Part shown: one piece after another, positions 9,701 through 18,431 of the stretch
Layout of the letters: each line of letters opens with the position of its first letter
How positions within the stretch are numbered: position 1 is the stretch's first letter
Assembly (NCBI RefSeq): GCF_001545075.1
Contig: NZ_FCOB02000005.1
Coordinates: 1 to 64,000 of the forward strand
Direction: 5' to 3'
Origin: Caballeronia ptereochthonis
GTDB lineage: Bacteria > Pseudomonadota > Gammaproteobacteria > Burkholderiales > Burkholderiaceae
DNA: 64,000 bases
The notes under the pieces: generated by a model
Databases searched by the model: none
The model's input: the letters and a program-made list of their open reading frames with translations, nothing else
Told to the model about the DNA's origin: nothing
Translations under genes and position numbers: made by a program

Positions 9701-11277
9701 ATTCGCTGATTCCCGAAGGCATGTGGACGGGCGCGGCGTTCGAGCGCTGGTATCGCGACGAGCAGAAGAAGCCGGGCAACGAGAAGCTGCTGTTCCTCTC
9801 GCGCGACGACCTGATGCGCCACGAAGCCGCCGGCGTCACGACCGATCTGTTCCCGAAGCGCATGACGATGTCGGGCATCGAGATGTCGCTCACGTATCAC
9901 TTCGAGCCGGGCTCGCCGCGCGATGGCGTCACGCTCACGGTGCCGCTCTACGGGCTGAATCAGGTCGATGCGCGGTGGGTCGAATGGCTCGTGCCGGGCA
10001 TGATCCGGGAGAAGGCGCAGCTCCTGCTCAAATCGCTGCCGCAGAAGCTGCGGCGTCATGTTGTGCCATTGCCGGAATACGCGGCGGGTTTCGCCGAGCG
10101 TCACGCAGGGCCGAAGTTCGGCGCGGGCGCGCTCGTCGATTCGTTGATCGCGGATATCCGCGGAGAGACGCAAATCGCCGTGAAGAGCGCGGACTTCAAG
10201 CTCGAAACACTGCCCGCGCACCTTTTCATGAATTTCAAGGTGATCGACGAGCACGGCCGCCAGCTCGCGATGGGCCGCAATCTCGCGCAATTGCGCGCCG
10301 AGCTGGGCGGTCAGGCGCAGCAGCAGTTTCAGAAGCTGACGGCGACGGCGGCGTTCGACGCCCTGTCGGGCGAGGCGGGCGCGCAGCCGGCGCAGCAAAC
10401 GCCGCAAACGGGCGAAAGCACCGCGCTTTACGAAAACCTCACGACCTGGAACTTCGGCAAGCTGCCCGAATTGCTGGAAATCCGCCGGCGCGGGCAGACC
10501 CTGTTCGGCTATCCGGCGCTCGTCGATCGCGGCACGCACTGCGATGTCGAAGTGTTCGATTCGCCCGAGGAGGCGGCGCGCATTCATCGCGCGGGCTTGC
10601 GGCGGCTGTTCGCGCTGCAGCTGCGCGAGCCGATCCGCTATCTGGAGAAGAACCTGCCGGGCCTGCGCGAAATGTCGATGCAATACATGGCGCTCGGCAC
10701 GCCGGACGAGCTGCGCGATCAGATCGTCGAGACGGCGCTGGATCGCGCATGCCTGCAAGACCCGCTTCCCGACGACGACGCCGGCTTCCACGCCCGCCGC
10801 GACGCGGCCAAAGGGCGTCTCACGCTGCTCGCGCAGGAAATCGCGCGGCTCGTCGGCGCGATCCTGACGGAATATGCCGCGCTCGCGAAAAAGCTCACGC
10901 AGGCGAAATCTTTCGCCTCGGCCTACGCCGACATGCAGGCGCAGCTCGGCGCGCTGATCGGCAAGCGCTTCGTGATCGATACGCCGTACGCGCAGCTCGT
11001 GCACTTCCCGCGCTATCTGAAGGGAATCGGGCTGCGCATCGACAAGCTCAAGGCCGATCCGGCCCGCGACGCGCGCCTGCTCGCCGAGCTGCAGCCGCTC
11101 GCGCAGCACTATCAGCGCGCGCTGTCGCAGCGCGGCGGCGTCGCGGATGCGCGGCTCGCCGAGTATCGCTGGCTGCTGGAAGAACTGCGCGTGTCGCTTT
11201 TCGCGCAGGAATTGCGCACGCCGATGCCGGTCTCGGTGAAGCGCCTCCACAAGGTCTGGGAATCGATGCAGCGCTGA
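6745..11277 (+). CDS. hrpA: ATP-dependent RNA helicase HrpA
   Basis: This 1510-residue DEAH-box helicase unwinds RNA with NTP hydrolysis; E. coli HrpA (about 1300 residues) acts in mRNA processing and on stalled ribosomes. Residues 1-235 are a low-complexity Ala/Arg/Pro/Glu-rich extension absent from E. coli. The core has Walker A GETGSGKTT from residue 267, DEAH at 368-371, SAT in LIVTSATID, and motif VI QRAGRCGR. The ratchet/OB and long C-terminal HrpA-specific regions follow. Start choice is the first ATG; no ribosome site is visible. A near full-length open frame on the opposite strand is a composition artefact. Confidence 0.93.
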   Translation: MPNVSRPSRPDQAGKSQSADKSPDTQEQLRQLRENLLREAREGAGASGDSTALSKKELAARRFAGGTGGGAAAAAAQQKGGERGKAGNVPSAPGASAALKQAPATSAVRQAQAVQPPKNPRDVAQAKDAASPKANRAPARESRPEPERSAAARARHDDARRGQDNRPPRDATKRAERPQRSAHAKPAEPRKPEAQRSEPALAAERAPAAREPREPREQRPPRPPRESRVVTPNPVPPITFPEALPVSGRREEIARAIEANQVVIVSGETGSGKTTQLPKICLSLGRGPGAGGSGLIGHTQPRRIAASATGRRIAEELGTPFGEVVGYKVRFTDNLAPGASVKLMTDGILLAETQTDPLLKAYDTIIIDEAHERSLNIDFLLGYLKEILPKRPDLKLIVTSATIDAERFARHFGSEDNPAPVIEVSGRLYPVEVRYRPVEEESVAVKSAQGTLPRRNDRRTDRDLMEAIVDAVDELCRVGPGDVLVFLPGEREIRDAAEALRKHHPPHTEILPLFARLSAQEQERVFRPSNARRIVLATNVAETSLTVPGIRYVVDTGTARVKRYSYRNKVEQLQIEPVSQAAANQRAGRCGRVADGVCIRLYDEADFQARPRFTDPEILRSSLASVILRMKSLHLTAIETFPFIEPPPGRAIADGYQLLNELGAVDDENELTPLGRELVRLPLDPRVGRMILAARDHHALKEVLIIASALSVQDPRERPIEAQEQADQAHRQFVDERSEFLQWTRIWKWFEDAVAHKKSNRQLADACRANFLSHLRLREWRDVHSQLLTVVREHGWRLNESDATFEQVHLSLLTGLLGNVGLKADDEPHYLGARGIKFHLWPGSALLKKAGRWVMAGELVETSRLYARTIARIEPEWLETVGGHLLKKSLSDAHWEKKAAQVVAYERATLYGLTVYARRRVSFGQQDPKHARELFIRGALVEGEFETRLPFFAHNRKLVADIEQLEHKSRRQDVLVDDELIYGFYDSLIPEGMWTGAAFERWYRDEQKKPGNEKLLFLSRDDLMRHEAAGVTTDLFPKRMTMSGIEMSLTYHFEPGSPRDGVTLTVPLYGLNQVDARWVEWLVPGMIREKAQLLLKSLPQKLRRHVVPLPEYAAGFAERHAGPKFGAGALVDSLIADIRGETQIAVKSADFKLETLPAHLFMNFKVIDEHGRQLAMGRNLAQLRAELGGQAQQQFQKLTATAAFDALSGEAGAQPAQQTPQTGESTALYENLTTWNFGKLPELLEIRRRGQTLFGYPALVDRGTHCDVEVFDSPEEAARIHRAGLRRLFALQLREPIRYLEKNLPGLREMSMQYMALGTPDELRDQIVETALDRACLQDPLPDDDAGFHARRDAAKGRLTLLAQEIARLVGAILTEYAALAKKLTQAKSFASAYADMQAQLGALIGKRFVIDTPYAQLVHFPRYLKGIGLRIDKLKADPARDARLLAELQPLAQHYQRALSQRGGVADARLAEYRWLLEELRVSLFAQELRTPMPVSVKRLHKVWESMQR

Positions 11278-11420
11278 GGCTGGGCGCGGCCGTCGCCCGC
11301 GCCGAATTTCCGTCATTTCTTGCGCCGCCGCAGCGTATTGCGCAAAAAGCCGCTGCCGGTCAACGCGCCGCGCGGGGCAAACGTTCTACAATGACGCCTG
11401 CCTCCCGAAGCCAACTTTTC

Positions 11421-12446
11421 ATGCGCAATATTTTCCGTTCCAGCCGCCATTCCGGCCGCTTCCGTGCGGCTGCCGCACGCGCCGCGCTCGCTACCGGCGC
11501 CGCCCTCATCGCCACCGCAGCATTCGCCAACAACGTCATCGTGCTCAATTCGGCGGAAGCCACGCTGAGCCTGATCGACGAGAACACGCGCCAGGTCGTC
11601 GGCACCGTGCCGACGGGCAAGGAGCCGCACCATCTGATGCCGACGCCCGACAGCTCGTCGCTGATCGTCGCGAATTCGGTGTCGAACAACCTGATGTTCG
11701 TCGACCCGAAAACCGGCGCATTCCAGCGCTGGGTGCAGGACATCGAGGACCCGTACCAGATCGGCTTCTCGCCGGACAAGAAATGGTTCGTGTCGACGGG
11801 CCTGCGCCTCGACCGCCTCGATATCTACCACTACGACGGCAAGAACCTCTCCATCGCGAAGCGCCTGCCGCTCGCGACGATGCCGAGCCACATCGCGTTC
11901 ACCAACGACAGCACGACCGCGTTCATCTCGCTGCAGGTATCCGGTGAGATCGCCGCGATCGACCTGGCGACGCAGACCGTGAAATGGAAGATGAAGGTCG
12001 GCAAGGTGCCGGCGGGCGTCTGGCTCACGCCGGGCGACAAGTATCTGCTCGTCGGCATGACGGGCGCGGATTACGTGGCCGTGGTCGACTGGCGCAACCA
12101 GAAGGTCGTCAAGACGATCACGACGGGCAAGGGCGCGCACAACTTCCGCTCGCTCGTGGACGGCAAGCATGTCGCCGTGTCGAACCGCGTGGCGAACACG
12201 ATCAGCATCATCGACGAGGACACGCTCACGAATGTCGGCGACATCACCGGCCTGCTGCCGGGCCCGGACGACATGGAACTTTCCGCAGACAAGAAGTATC
12301 TGTGGGTGACGTTCCGCTTCGCGAAGCATGTCGGCGTGATCGACCTTGCGGATCGTAAGCTGATCCAGACCATCAAGGTCGGCCGCTCGCCGCACGGCAT
12401 TTACTTCTACAACCGCGCGCCGGTGACGGCGCCGAACGGCGCGTAA
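11421..12446 (+). CDS. Exported YVTN/YncE-type beta-propeller protein
   Basis: The 341-residue product has an N-terminal export signal (basic RSSRHSGRFR, then a hydrophobic Ala-rich stretch ending ATAAFA), followed by repeated blades of the YVTN type: VIVLNSAEATLSLIDENT, HHLMPTPDSSSLIVANS, QIGFSPDKKWFVST, GVWLTPGDKYLLVG and ELSADKKYLWVTFR. Such seven-bladed propellers are periplasmic binding proteins, often of unknown ligand. An in-frame ATG at 11391 would add ten residues; 11421 gives the better signal peptide. It follows hrpA by 143 bases and precedes the hydroxylase-family gene in the same direction, so the two could share a transcript. Confidence 0.82.
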   Translation: MRNIFRSSRHSGRFRAAAARAALATGAALIATAAFANNVIVLNSAEATLSLIDENTRQVVGTVPTGKEPHHLMPTPDSSSLIVANSVSNNLMFVDPKTGAFQRWVQDIEDPYQIGFSPDKKWFVSTGLRLDRLDIYHYDGKNLSIAKRLPLATMPSHIAFTNDSTTAFISLQVSGEIAAIDLATQTVKWKMKVGKVPAGVWLTPGDKYLLVGMTGADYVAVVDWRNQKVVKTITTGKGAHNFRSLVDGKHVAVSNRVANTISIIDEDTLTNVGDITGLLPGPDDMELSADKKYLWVTFRFAKHVGVIDLADRKLIQTIKVGRSPHGIYFYNRAPVTAPNGA

Positions 12447-12526
12447 GGCAGATCGTGTGGGGCGCCCTGCAACCGAGGGCGCCCTGTACTACGATTGAAG
12501 CAGGCATTACGGCATCACGGAGCACC

Positions 12527-13546
12527 ATGTTTCATTCCATTCTCTCGGCTCTCGACAGTTTCGTTTCGTCGCTGCAGACGCTGCTCTACGTCGACGTGGT
12601 CCAGCCGGTGCTGTTCAAGACCGGCATGATGGACTACGACGAGGACACCTACGACGCGCTCTACTGGGTGATCGTCGGCGTACTGGAAGTGCTCGCGATG
12701 TACGCCATCCTGCGCCCGCTCGAAGCGTTCCGCCCCGCGGAAGAATGGAAGGACCGAAAGGGCGTGCGCGTGGACGTGCTCTACACGTGGATCGTCAAGC
12801 TCGGCATCCTCAACCTGTTTTTCTTCTTCACGTTCCAGCCGCTCTTCGATTCGCTGCAAAGCTGGCTGCGCATGCACAACGTGCCGAATCTCGAGATCGA
12901 CAACCTGTGGCCGGGTGTCACCACCCAGCCGCTCGTCACCTTCGTCATCTATCTGCTCATTCTCGACTTCGCGGGCTACTGGTATCACCGCCTGGAGCAT
13001 CGCTTCGGCATCTGGTGGGAATTGCATGCGGTGCATCACAGCCAGCAGAAGATGTCGCTGTGGACGGACGACCGCAACCATCTGCTCGACGACATCCTGC
13101 AGGCGAGCTTTTTCGCGTGTGTCGCGCTCGTGATCGGCGTGGAGCCGTCGCAGTTCGTCGTGCTCGTCGCCATCACCAATTTCATGCAGAGCCTGCAGCA
13201 CGCGAACATCCGCCTGCACTACGGCTGGCTGGGCGACCGGATCGTCGTGAGTCCGGCGTTCCATCGCCGTCATCACGCGATCGGCTTCGGCCACGAAGGC
13301 ACCACATACGGCTGCAATTTCGGCGTGCTGTTCTCCTTCTGGGACATCCTGTTCCGCTCGGCGTCGTTCGAGCGCGCCGTCGAGCCGACCGGCATCCGCG
13401 ACCAGCTCGGCGCGCCGGGCGTCGCGCCCGTCCATTACGGCGACGGCTTTTTCGAGCAGCACTGGCTCGCGTTCAAGCGCATCGCCGCGCGTCTGTCCGC
13501 GCGCCGCGCGGGCGCGTCCGCCTCGGACAACTCGGCGGCCGTCTGA
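12527..13546 (+). CDS. Fatty acid hydroxylase (sterol desaturase) family membrane protein
   Basis: A 339-residue integral membrane di-iron protein. The histidine clusters that bind the two irons are in place: HRLEH (154-158), HAVHH (167-171), HANIRLHYG, and HRRHH (246-250). Four to five hydrophobic helices surround them (for example YWVIVGVLEVLAMYAIL and FVIYLLILDFAGYWY). The family hydroxylates or desaturates lipids such as sterols, fatty acids or hopanoids using O2; the substrate here is unknown. ATG 12527 has GGAG seven bases upstream. It sits between the propeller protein and an EI24-like gene, all in one direction. Confidence 0.85.
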   Translation: MFHSILSALDSFVSSLQTLLYVDVVQPVLFKTGMMDYDEDTYDALYWVIVGVLEVLAMYAILRPLEAFRPAEEWKDRKGVRVDVLYTWIVKLGILNLFFFFTFQPLFDSLQSWLRMHNVPNLEIDNLWPGVTTQPLVTFVIYLLILDFAGYWYHRLEHRFGIWWELHAVHHSQQKMSLWTDDRNHLLDDILQASFFACVALVIGVEPSQFVVLVAITNFMQSLQHANIRLHYGWLGDRIVVSPAFHRRHHAIGFGHEGTTYGCNFGVLFSFWDILFRSASFERAVEPTGIRDQLGAPGVAPVHYGDGFFEQHWLAFKRIAARLSARRAGASASDNSAAV

Positions 13547-13622
13547 GCTTTTCCCGTGAAACCGGCGCCGGCGGGCGGCGCTGGTTTATCCTGTCGGTTC
13601 CTCTTCCTTCTACGAATCACGC

Positions 13623-14459
13623 ATGAATGACTTGTTGCGTTCGTTCGTGCGCGCGCTTGCGAACGTCTTTCATCCGCGCATGCTCTGGCTGACGCTGATG
13701 CCGTTCGGCGTCGCCACCGTGGTATGGGGCGCGCTCCTCTGGTTCTTCTGGCAGACGCTCACGGGCGCGGCGAACAGCTGGCTCGACGGCTGGGCGCTCA
13801 CCTCGGCCATGTACCGTCTCTTCGATACGGTCGGCTTCTCGTCGCTGCATGCGGTGATCGCGCCGTTCCTGGTCGTCATCATGACGATTCCGCTGATCGT
13901 CGTGACCGTGCTCCTGCTGATCGCGACGCTCTCGATGCCGGGTGTCGTCAAGCTGCTCACGCGCCAGCCGAAGGGGCATTACGCGTCGCTGGAAGAGCGG
14001 CGCGGCGGCTCGTGGTACGGCAGTCTCGGGCATTCCGTCGTGACGACGGTGGTGTGTCTCGTGCTGCTGGTCGTCACGCTGCCCTTATGGCTGATTCCGC
14101 CGTTCTTCGCGCTCGTTCCGCCGCTGCTGTGGGGCTGGCTCACGTATCGCGTGATGACTTACGACGCGCTCGCGCTGCACGCGAGTGCCGACGAACGCCG
14201 CGCGATCGTGCGCGATGCGCGCTGGCCGTTGCTGGCGATCGGCATCGTGAGCGGCCTGCTGAGCTCCGTGCCGACGATGCTCTGGGCATGGTCCGTCTGG
14301 CTGTTGCCGCTTTTCCCAGTGGTCGCCGTCGTGACGATCTGGGCGTATGCGTTCATCCTCGTGTTTTCCGCGCTCTGGTTCGCGCATTACTGTCTGCACG
14401 CGCTCCAGCGCCTGCGCGCGAGCGAGCTGCACTATCCGGCGATCACGGTCGAATCCTGA
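13623..14459 (+). CDS. EI24/CysZ-like membrane protein
   Basis: The 278-residue protein is an integral membrane protein of the EI24 (Pfam) type, which includes the sulfate permease CysZ. Hydrophobic segments lie near residues 20-45, 75-103, 135-178 (two helices) and 202-260 (two helices). The motif SLGHSVVTTVV and the segment WLTYRVMTYDALALHASADERRA match related beta-proteobacterial proteins. No sulfur assimilation genes are nearby, so sulfate transport is not established. The gap to the next gene is 31 bases, suggesting co-transcription with the CinA-like and cutC genes. Confidence 0.75.
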   Translation: MNDLLRSFVRALANVFHPRMLWLTLMPFGVATVVWGALLWFFWQTLTGAANSWLDGWALTSAMYRLFDTVGFSSLHAVIAPFLVVIMTIPLIVVTVLLLIATLSMPGVVKLLTRQPKGHYASLEERRGGSWYGSLGHSVVTTVVCLVLLVVTLPLWLIPPFFALVPPLLWGWLTYRVMTYDALALHASADERRAIVRDARWPLLAIGIVSGLLSSVPTMLWAWSVWLLPLFPVVAVVTIWAYAFILVFSALWFAHYCLHALQRLRASELHYPAITVES

Positions 14460-14490
14460 TTCGCACCATCGAACAAGAAAAGGGGCATTC

Positions 14491-15309
14491 ATGGGCATTG
14501 GCGTCATCATCGTCGGCGACGAGATCCTGTCCGGCCGCCGCAGCGACAAGCATTTGCCGAAAATCATCGAATTGCTGGGCGCGCGTGGCCTGTCGCTCGA
14601 TTGGGCCGAGTACGTCGGCGACGATCCCGCGCGCATCACCGCGACGCTCGCGCGCACCTTCGCGTCGGGCGACATCGTGTTCTCGACGGGCGGCATCGGC
14701 GCGACGCCGGACGATCACACCCGCCAGTGCGCGGCGAAGGCGCTCGGGCGTCCGCTCGAACTGCATCCGGAAGCCGCCGAGCTGATTCGCGCGCGCATCC
14801 GCGACACGGCGGCCCAGGCGGGCAAGCCGGCCGATCTGGAGTCGCCCGAGAATCTGCACCGGCTGAACATGGGCACGTTTCCGCAGGGCGCGGAGATCAT
14901 CCCGAACAGCTACAACAAGATCCCGGGCTTTTCCGTCGGCGATCATCATTTCGTGCCGGGCTTTCCGGTGATGGCCTGGCCGATGATCGAATGGGTGCTG
15001 GACACGAAGTACGCGCATCTGCATCACGCGACGCCCTACGTCGAACGCTCGCTGCTCGTGTTCGGGCTGCCCGAGTCGCGCATCACGCCGCTGATGGTGG
15101 CGATCGAGCGCGATTTCGAGGGCGTGCGCGCGTTCAGCCTGCCGAGCGTGGGCGATGCGGCGCGCGGCGCGCTCTATGCGCGCTCGCATATCGATCTGGG
15201 CGTGAAGGGCGATCCCGAGAGGGCCAACGCCGCGTTCGACGTATTGCGCGAGGGCGTGATCGCGCTGGGCGGCGAGGTGGTGGAAGTGCCGCCGGAGGAA
15301 GCGAAGTGA
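14491..15309 (+). CDS. CinA-like MoaB/Mog-domain protein
   Basis: The 272-residue protein carries the molybdopterin-binding (MoCF) domain of the CinA/COG1058 group. The N-terminus GVIIVGDEILSGRRSDKHL and the segment DIVFSTGGIGATPDDHTRQ are the family's signature. It lacks the C-terminal nicotinamide-nucleotide amidohydrolase domain of full CinA, so the name 'competence damage-inducible' would be misleading. The exact reaction is unknown; relatives act on pyridine or adenine nucleotides. ATG 14491 is preceded by AAAAGGGG. Its stop codon overlaps the GTG start of cutC by four bases (GTGA), so the two are translationally coupled. Confidence 0.85.
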   Translation: MGIGVIIVGDEILSGRRSDKHLPKIIELLGARGLSLDWAEYVGDDPARITATLARTFASGDIVFSTGGIGATPDDHTRQCAAKALGRPLELHPEAAELIRARIRDTAAQAGKPADLESPENLHRLNMGTFPQGAEIIPNSYNKIPGFSVGDHHFVPGFPVMAWPMIEWVLDTKYAHLHHATPYVERSLLVFGLPESRITPLMVAIERDFEGVRAFSLPSVGDAARGALYARSHIDLGVKGDPERANAAFDVLREGVIALGGEVVEVPPEEAK

Positions 15310-16001
15310 GCCTGCTGGAAGTCATCGCGACGACCGTAGCCGATGCGCGCGCGGCGCAGCGCGGCGGCGCCGACCGGCTGGAGCTCGTCACCGCGATGGG
15401 CGAGGGCGGGCTGACGCCGAGCATCGGGCTGATCGAAGCGGTGGTGGAAGCGGTGGGCATTCCGGTGAACGTGATCGTACGGCCGCACAGCCGCTCCTTC
15501 GTCTACGATGCCGACGATTACGCGGTCATCACCCGCGACGTGCGCGCGATCGCGAAGACCGATGCGAACGCGATCGTGGTGGGCATGCTGCGCGCCAACG
15601 GCGAAGTCGATACCGGCGGCCTCGCGCGCGTGATCGAGGCAGCGGACGGCCTGCCGCTCACGTTCCACCGCGCGTTCGATGAGGCGCGCGATCTTTTCTC
15701 CGCGTTCGAGACCCTGCTGCGATTCGATGCGGTGACGAACGTGCTGACTTCAGGCGGCAAGCCATCCGTTCTGGAAGCCCGAGCGACGATCGCGAGGCTC
15801 GTGGAAAGGGCGGCGGGAACGCGCTGCGCGGTGCTGGCAGGCGCCGGGCTCAGCGTGGATGCGGTCGCGCCATTCGTCGCATCCACGGGTGTTCGTGCGG
15901 TGCATTTCGGCTCGGGCGTGCGCGTCGATGGAAACGCGCTCGCGCCCGTCGATGAGGCAAGGGTCAGGCGCGTGCGCGCATTGCTCGACGCGTCGAACTA
16001 G
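15306..16001 (+). CDS. cutC: CutC family protein
   Basis: The 231-residue product matches CutC, a TIM-barrel protein once linked to copper homeostasis in E. coli, a role since questioned. Signature parts are GGADRLELVTAMGEGGLTPS, NVIVRPHSRSFVYD, LTFHRAFDEARD and VLTSGGKPSV. The start is a GTG at 15306 overlapping the upstream stop as GTGA; no ATG lies close. It converges with the rhodanese gene and there are only nine bases between the two stop codons. Confidence 0.9.
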   Translation: MSLLEVIATTVADARAAQRGGADRLELVTAMGEGGLTPSIGLIEAVVEAVGIPVNVIVRPHSRSFVYDADDYAVITRDVRAIAKTDANAIVVGMLRANGEVDTGGLARVIEAADGLPLTFHRAFDEARDLFSAFETLLRFDAVTNVLTSGGKPSVLEARATIARLVERAAGTRCAVLAGAGLSVDAVAPFVASTGVRAVHFGSGVRVDGNALAPVDEARVRRVRALLDASN

Positions 16002-16010
16002 GCAGGCCGC

Positions 16011-16475
16011 TCAAGCCCCGATCCAGGGCAGCCCGCGGAAGCACCATCCCGCCACGGTTTTCCGATGCCCCTGTCCATCCTTGTCGCCTTCGAACCCTTC
16101 GAGCAGGTCGTACGCCTTTGCATAGCCTTCCTTCTGCGCCGCGATTGCAGCCAGCTTCGAGCGGGCCGCGCTGCGGCACAAAAAAACCACGGGCGTATCG
16201 GGAGTGGCGACCTGTCGCAATTGTTCGATAAACTCAGCGTTCGGCACCGAACCGGGATAGCGGATCCACTCGATATGGGCGTACTGCGCGCCGTCGATCG
16301 CCGGGCGGCCCACCCAGTCGAGTTCCGCGCGGGTGCGCACGTCGATGAGGCGCGCGCGCGGGTCGAGTTGCAGCAGTTCGAACGCTTCGGCTGGCGAGAA
16401 GGCGCCGGCATAGGTCAGGTTGTTTTCGGCGGCGCGGCGTTCGGCCTGGCCATAAAGTTGTTCCAGCGTGCTCAT
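16011..16475 (-). CDS. Single-domain rhodanese-like protein
   Basis: A 154-residue rhodanese-fold protein. The catalytic loop Cys is in VFLCRSAARSKLAA (CRSAARS); the upstream LIDVRTRAELDWVG is the conserved CH2A motif. Such proteins transfer sulfane sulfur, for example from thiosulfate to thiols; the acceptor here is unknown. The C-terminus DKDGQGHRKTVAGWCFRGLPW is typical of a proteobacterial subgroup in which a second Cys precedes the end. It has no signal peptide. It is divergent from glnA, across the glnA control region. Confidence 0.85.
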   Translation of the reverse strand: MSTLEQLYGQAERRAAENNLTYAGAFSPAEAFELLQLDPRARLIDVRTRAELDWVGRPAIDGAQYAHIEWIRYPGSVPNAEFIEQLRQVATPDTPVVFLCRSAARSKLAAIAAQKEGYAKAYDLLEGFEGDKDGQGHRKTVAGWCFRGLPWIGA

Positions 16476-16557
16476 GGCGCGTTGTCTCCGGTAAAGCGCA
16501 AAAGATCATTCTAGCCTGACGCGGCTGAACCGAAGCCTCCGCCTTTGTCGCAGCAAG

Positions 16558-16644
16558 TGCATCGAACTGGTGCATATTCAGACGAATGCACCAGATTGAT
16601 GCCTTGGCCGGAGCAGTCCTAAACTGGCGCACCAAACAGGTGCG
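16558..16644 (+). promoter_or_regulatory. NtrC-type enhancer sites of glnA
   Basis: Three 17-bp palindromic sites resemble the NtrC consensus TGCACCA-N3-TGGTGCA. Site 1 (16558-16574) is TGCATCGAACTGGTGCA, site 2 (16587-16603) is TGCACCAGATTGATGCC, and site 3 (16628-16644) is CGCACCAAACAGGTGCG. The first two centres are 29 bp apart, the third 41 bp further on, all 100-210 bases before the sigma-54 promoter start. A weaker fourth match (GCGCAAGGTTGGTGCGC, 16725-16741) abuts the promoter. Confidence 0.8.
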
Positions 16645-16741
16645 CAGCGCGAAAGCGACGAGTCGGACCGCGCCTCGCAGTAGCGAAGTCGTTTCACCCA
16701 AACGCGCGCTGCTTCAAGCGCTTAGCGCAAGGTTGGTGCGC

Positions 16742-16758
16742 TTGGCACGGAAGCTGCT
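16742..16758 (+). promoter_or_regulatory. Sigma-54 promoter of glnA
   Basis: TTGGCACG-GAAG-CTGCT matches the sigma-54 consensus YTGGCACG-N4-TTGCW, with GG of the -24 element at 16744-16745 and GC of the -12 element at 16756-16757. Transcription should begin near 16769, leaving a leader of about 75 bases before glnA. Confidence 0.88.
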
Positions 16759-16843
16759 TTTTGATCCTCGATTAGTAGCGATGTACGGAATTGGTCGAGG
16801 CGGCGAAGCAATTCGCCGACTTTTGTTAATCAGGAGATAGGTA

Positions 16844-18259
16844 ATGAGTAAATCCGTGGCCGACGTCATGCAACTCGTCAAGGACGAGGACGTCAAGTTC
16901 GTCGACTTCCGTTTCACCGACACGCGCGGCAAAGAACAACACGTTTCCGTGCCGGTTTCGGCATTCGACGAAGACAAATTTGAAAGCGGCCACGCTTTCG
17001 ACGGTTCGTCCATCGCCGGCTGGAAGGGCATCGAAGCGTCGGACATGCTGCTCGTCCCGGACGCGGACACCGCCTTCATCGACCCGTTCTATGAAGAGTC
17101 GACGCTCGTTCTGACCTGCGACGTGGTCGAGCCCGCCGACGGCAAGGGCTACGAGCGCGACCCGCGCTCGCTCTCGAAGCGCGCGGAAGCCTATCTCAAG
17201 AGCTCGGGCCTGGGCGATACCGCCTACTTCGGTCCGGAGCCGGAATTCTTCATTTTCGACTCGGTGCAGTGGAACACGGATCAGTCGGGCACGTTCGTTA
17301 AGATCGGCTCCGAAGAAGCACCGTGGTCGTCGGGCAAGGAATTCGAAGGCGGCAACACCGGCCACCGTCCGGGCACGAAGGGCGGCTACTTCCCGGTAGC
17401 GCCTGTCGACACCTTCCAGGACATCCGTTCGGAAATGTGTCTGCTGCTCGAACAGATCGGCATCCCGGTCGAAGTGCACCACCACGAAGTGGCGGGCCAG
17501 GGCCAGAACGAAATCGGCACGAAGTTCTCGACGCTGGTTCAGCGCGCCGACTGGCTGCAGCAGATGAAGTACATCATCCACAACGTGGCGCACACGTACG
17601 GCAAGACGGCGACCTTCATGCCGAAGCCGGTCGTCGGCGACAACGGCTCGGGCATGCACGTTCACCAGTCGATCTGGAAGGACGGCCAGAACCTGTTCGC
17701 GGGCAACGGCTATGCCGGCCTGTCGGAATTCGCGCTGTTCTACATCGGCGGCATCATCAAGCATGCTCGCGCGCTGAACGCGATCACGAACCCGGGTACG
17801 AACTCGTACAAGCGTCTCGTGCCGCACTTCGAAGCGCCCGTGAAGCTCGCTTACTCGGCGCGCAACCGTTCGGCCTCGATCCGTATTCCGCACGTGTCGA
17901 ATCCGAAGGGCCGCCGCATCGAAACGCGCTTCCCGGATCCGCTCGCGAACCCGTACCTGTGCTTCTCCGCGCTGATGATGGCGGGTCTCGACGGCGTGCA
18001 GAACAAGATCCACCCGGGCGAAGCCGCCGACAAGAATCTGTACGACCTGCCGCCGGAAGAAGACGCGAAGATCCCGACCGTGTGCGCGGGCCTCGACCAG
18101 GCACTCGACGCGCTCGACGCGGATCGCGAGTTCCTGACGCGCGGCGGCGTGTTCACGGACTCGATGCTCGACGCATACATCGAACTGAAGACGAACGAGC
18201 TGCAGCGTTATCGTCAGGCGGTGCATCCGATCGAGTTCGAGATGTACTACTCGCTGTAA
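16844..18259 (+). CDS. glnA: Glutamine synthetase type I
   Basis: The 471-residue protein is a GS-I beta subunit, forming dodecamers that make glutamine from glutamate, ammonia and ATP. It carries [17 protein letters not shown], the latch [19 protein letters not shown], active-site segments [17 protein letters not shown] and [15 protein letters not shown], and the adenylylation loop with Tyr400 (NLYDLPPEE; Tyr397 in E. coli). It is therefore expected to be controlled by GlnE adenylylation as well as by transcription. ATG 16844 follows AGGAGATAGGTA. A terminator lies 67 bases downstream, before ntrB. Confidence 0.97.
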   Translation: MSKSVADVMQLVKDEDVKFVDFRFTDTRGKEQHVSVPVSAFDEDKFESGHAFDGSSIAGWKGIEASDMLLVPDADTAFIDPFYEESTLVLTCDVVEPADGKGYERDPRSLSKRAEAYLKSSGLGDTAYFGPEPEFFIFDSVQWNTDQSGTFVKIGSEEAPWSSGKEFEGGNTGHRPGTKGGYFPVAPVDTFQDIRSEMCLLLEQIGIPVEVHHHEVAGQGQNEIGTKFSTLVQRADWLQQMKYIIHNVAHTYGKTATFMPKPVVGDNGSGMHVHQSIWKDGQNLFAGNGYAGLSEFALFYIGGIIKHARALNAITNPGTNSYKRLVPHFEAPVKLAYSARNRSASIRIPHVSNPKGRRIETRFPDPLANPYLCFSALMMAGLDGVQNKIHPGEAADKNLYDLPPEEDAKIPTVCAGLDQALDALDADREFLTRGGVFTDSMLDAYIELKTNELQRYRQAVHPIEFEMYYSL

Positions 18260-18326
18260 GCATGACGCCAGCGCGTTTCCTCGAAAGCAGTTCGACGAAG
18301 CGCGCGGCGCATGCCATAGGGTGACC

Positions 18327-18354
18327 AAAAAGGGACGGCGTGCCGTCCCTTTTT
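18327..18354 (+). terminator. Terminator after glnA
   Basis: An 8-bp perfect stem AGGGACGG (18329-18336) with CCGTCCCT (18341-18348) is followed by a run of six T residues. It separates glnA from ntrBC, although partial read-through is common in this arrangement. Confidence 0.85.
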
Positions 18355-18431
18355 TAATCGCCGCGATTTCCTGCGCGGTTTCCTGAATCGAGAAGAAGAT
18401 CGGTGTCACGAACGACCTCATTCATTGCACG

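Noticed and set aside
6730..11316. A reverse-strand open frame of over 1500 codons across hrpA
   Set aside because: It mirrors HrpA codons in a high-GC gene; the translation is Arg/Ala/Leu-rich with no family resemblance, while the plus strand encodes a complete helicase.
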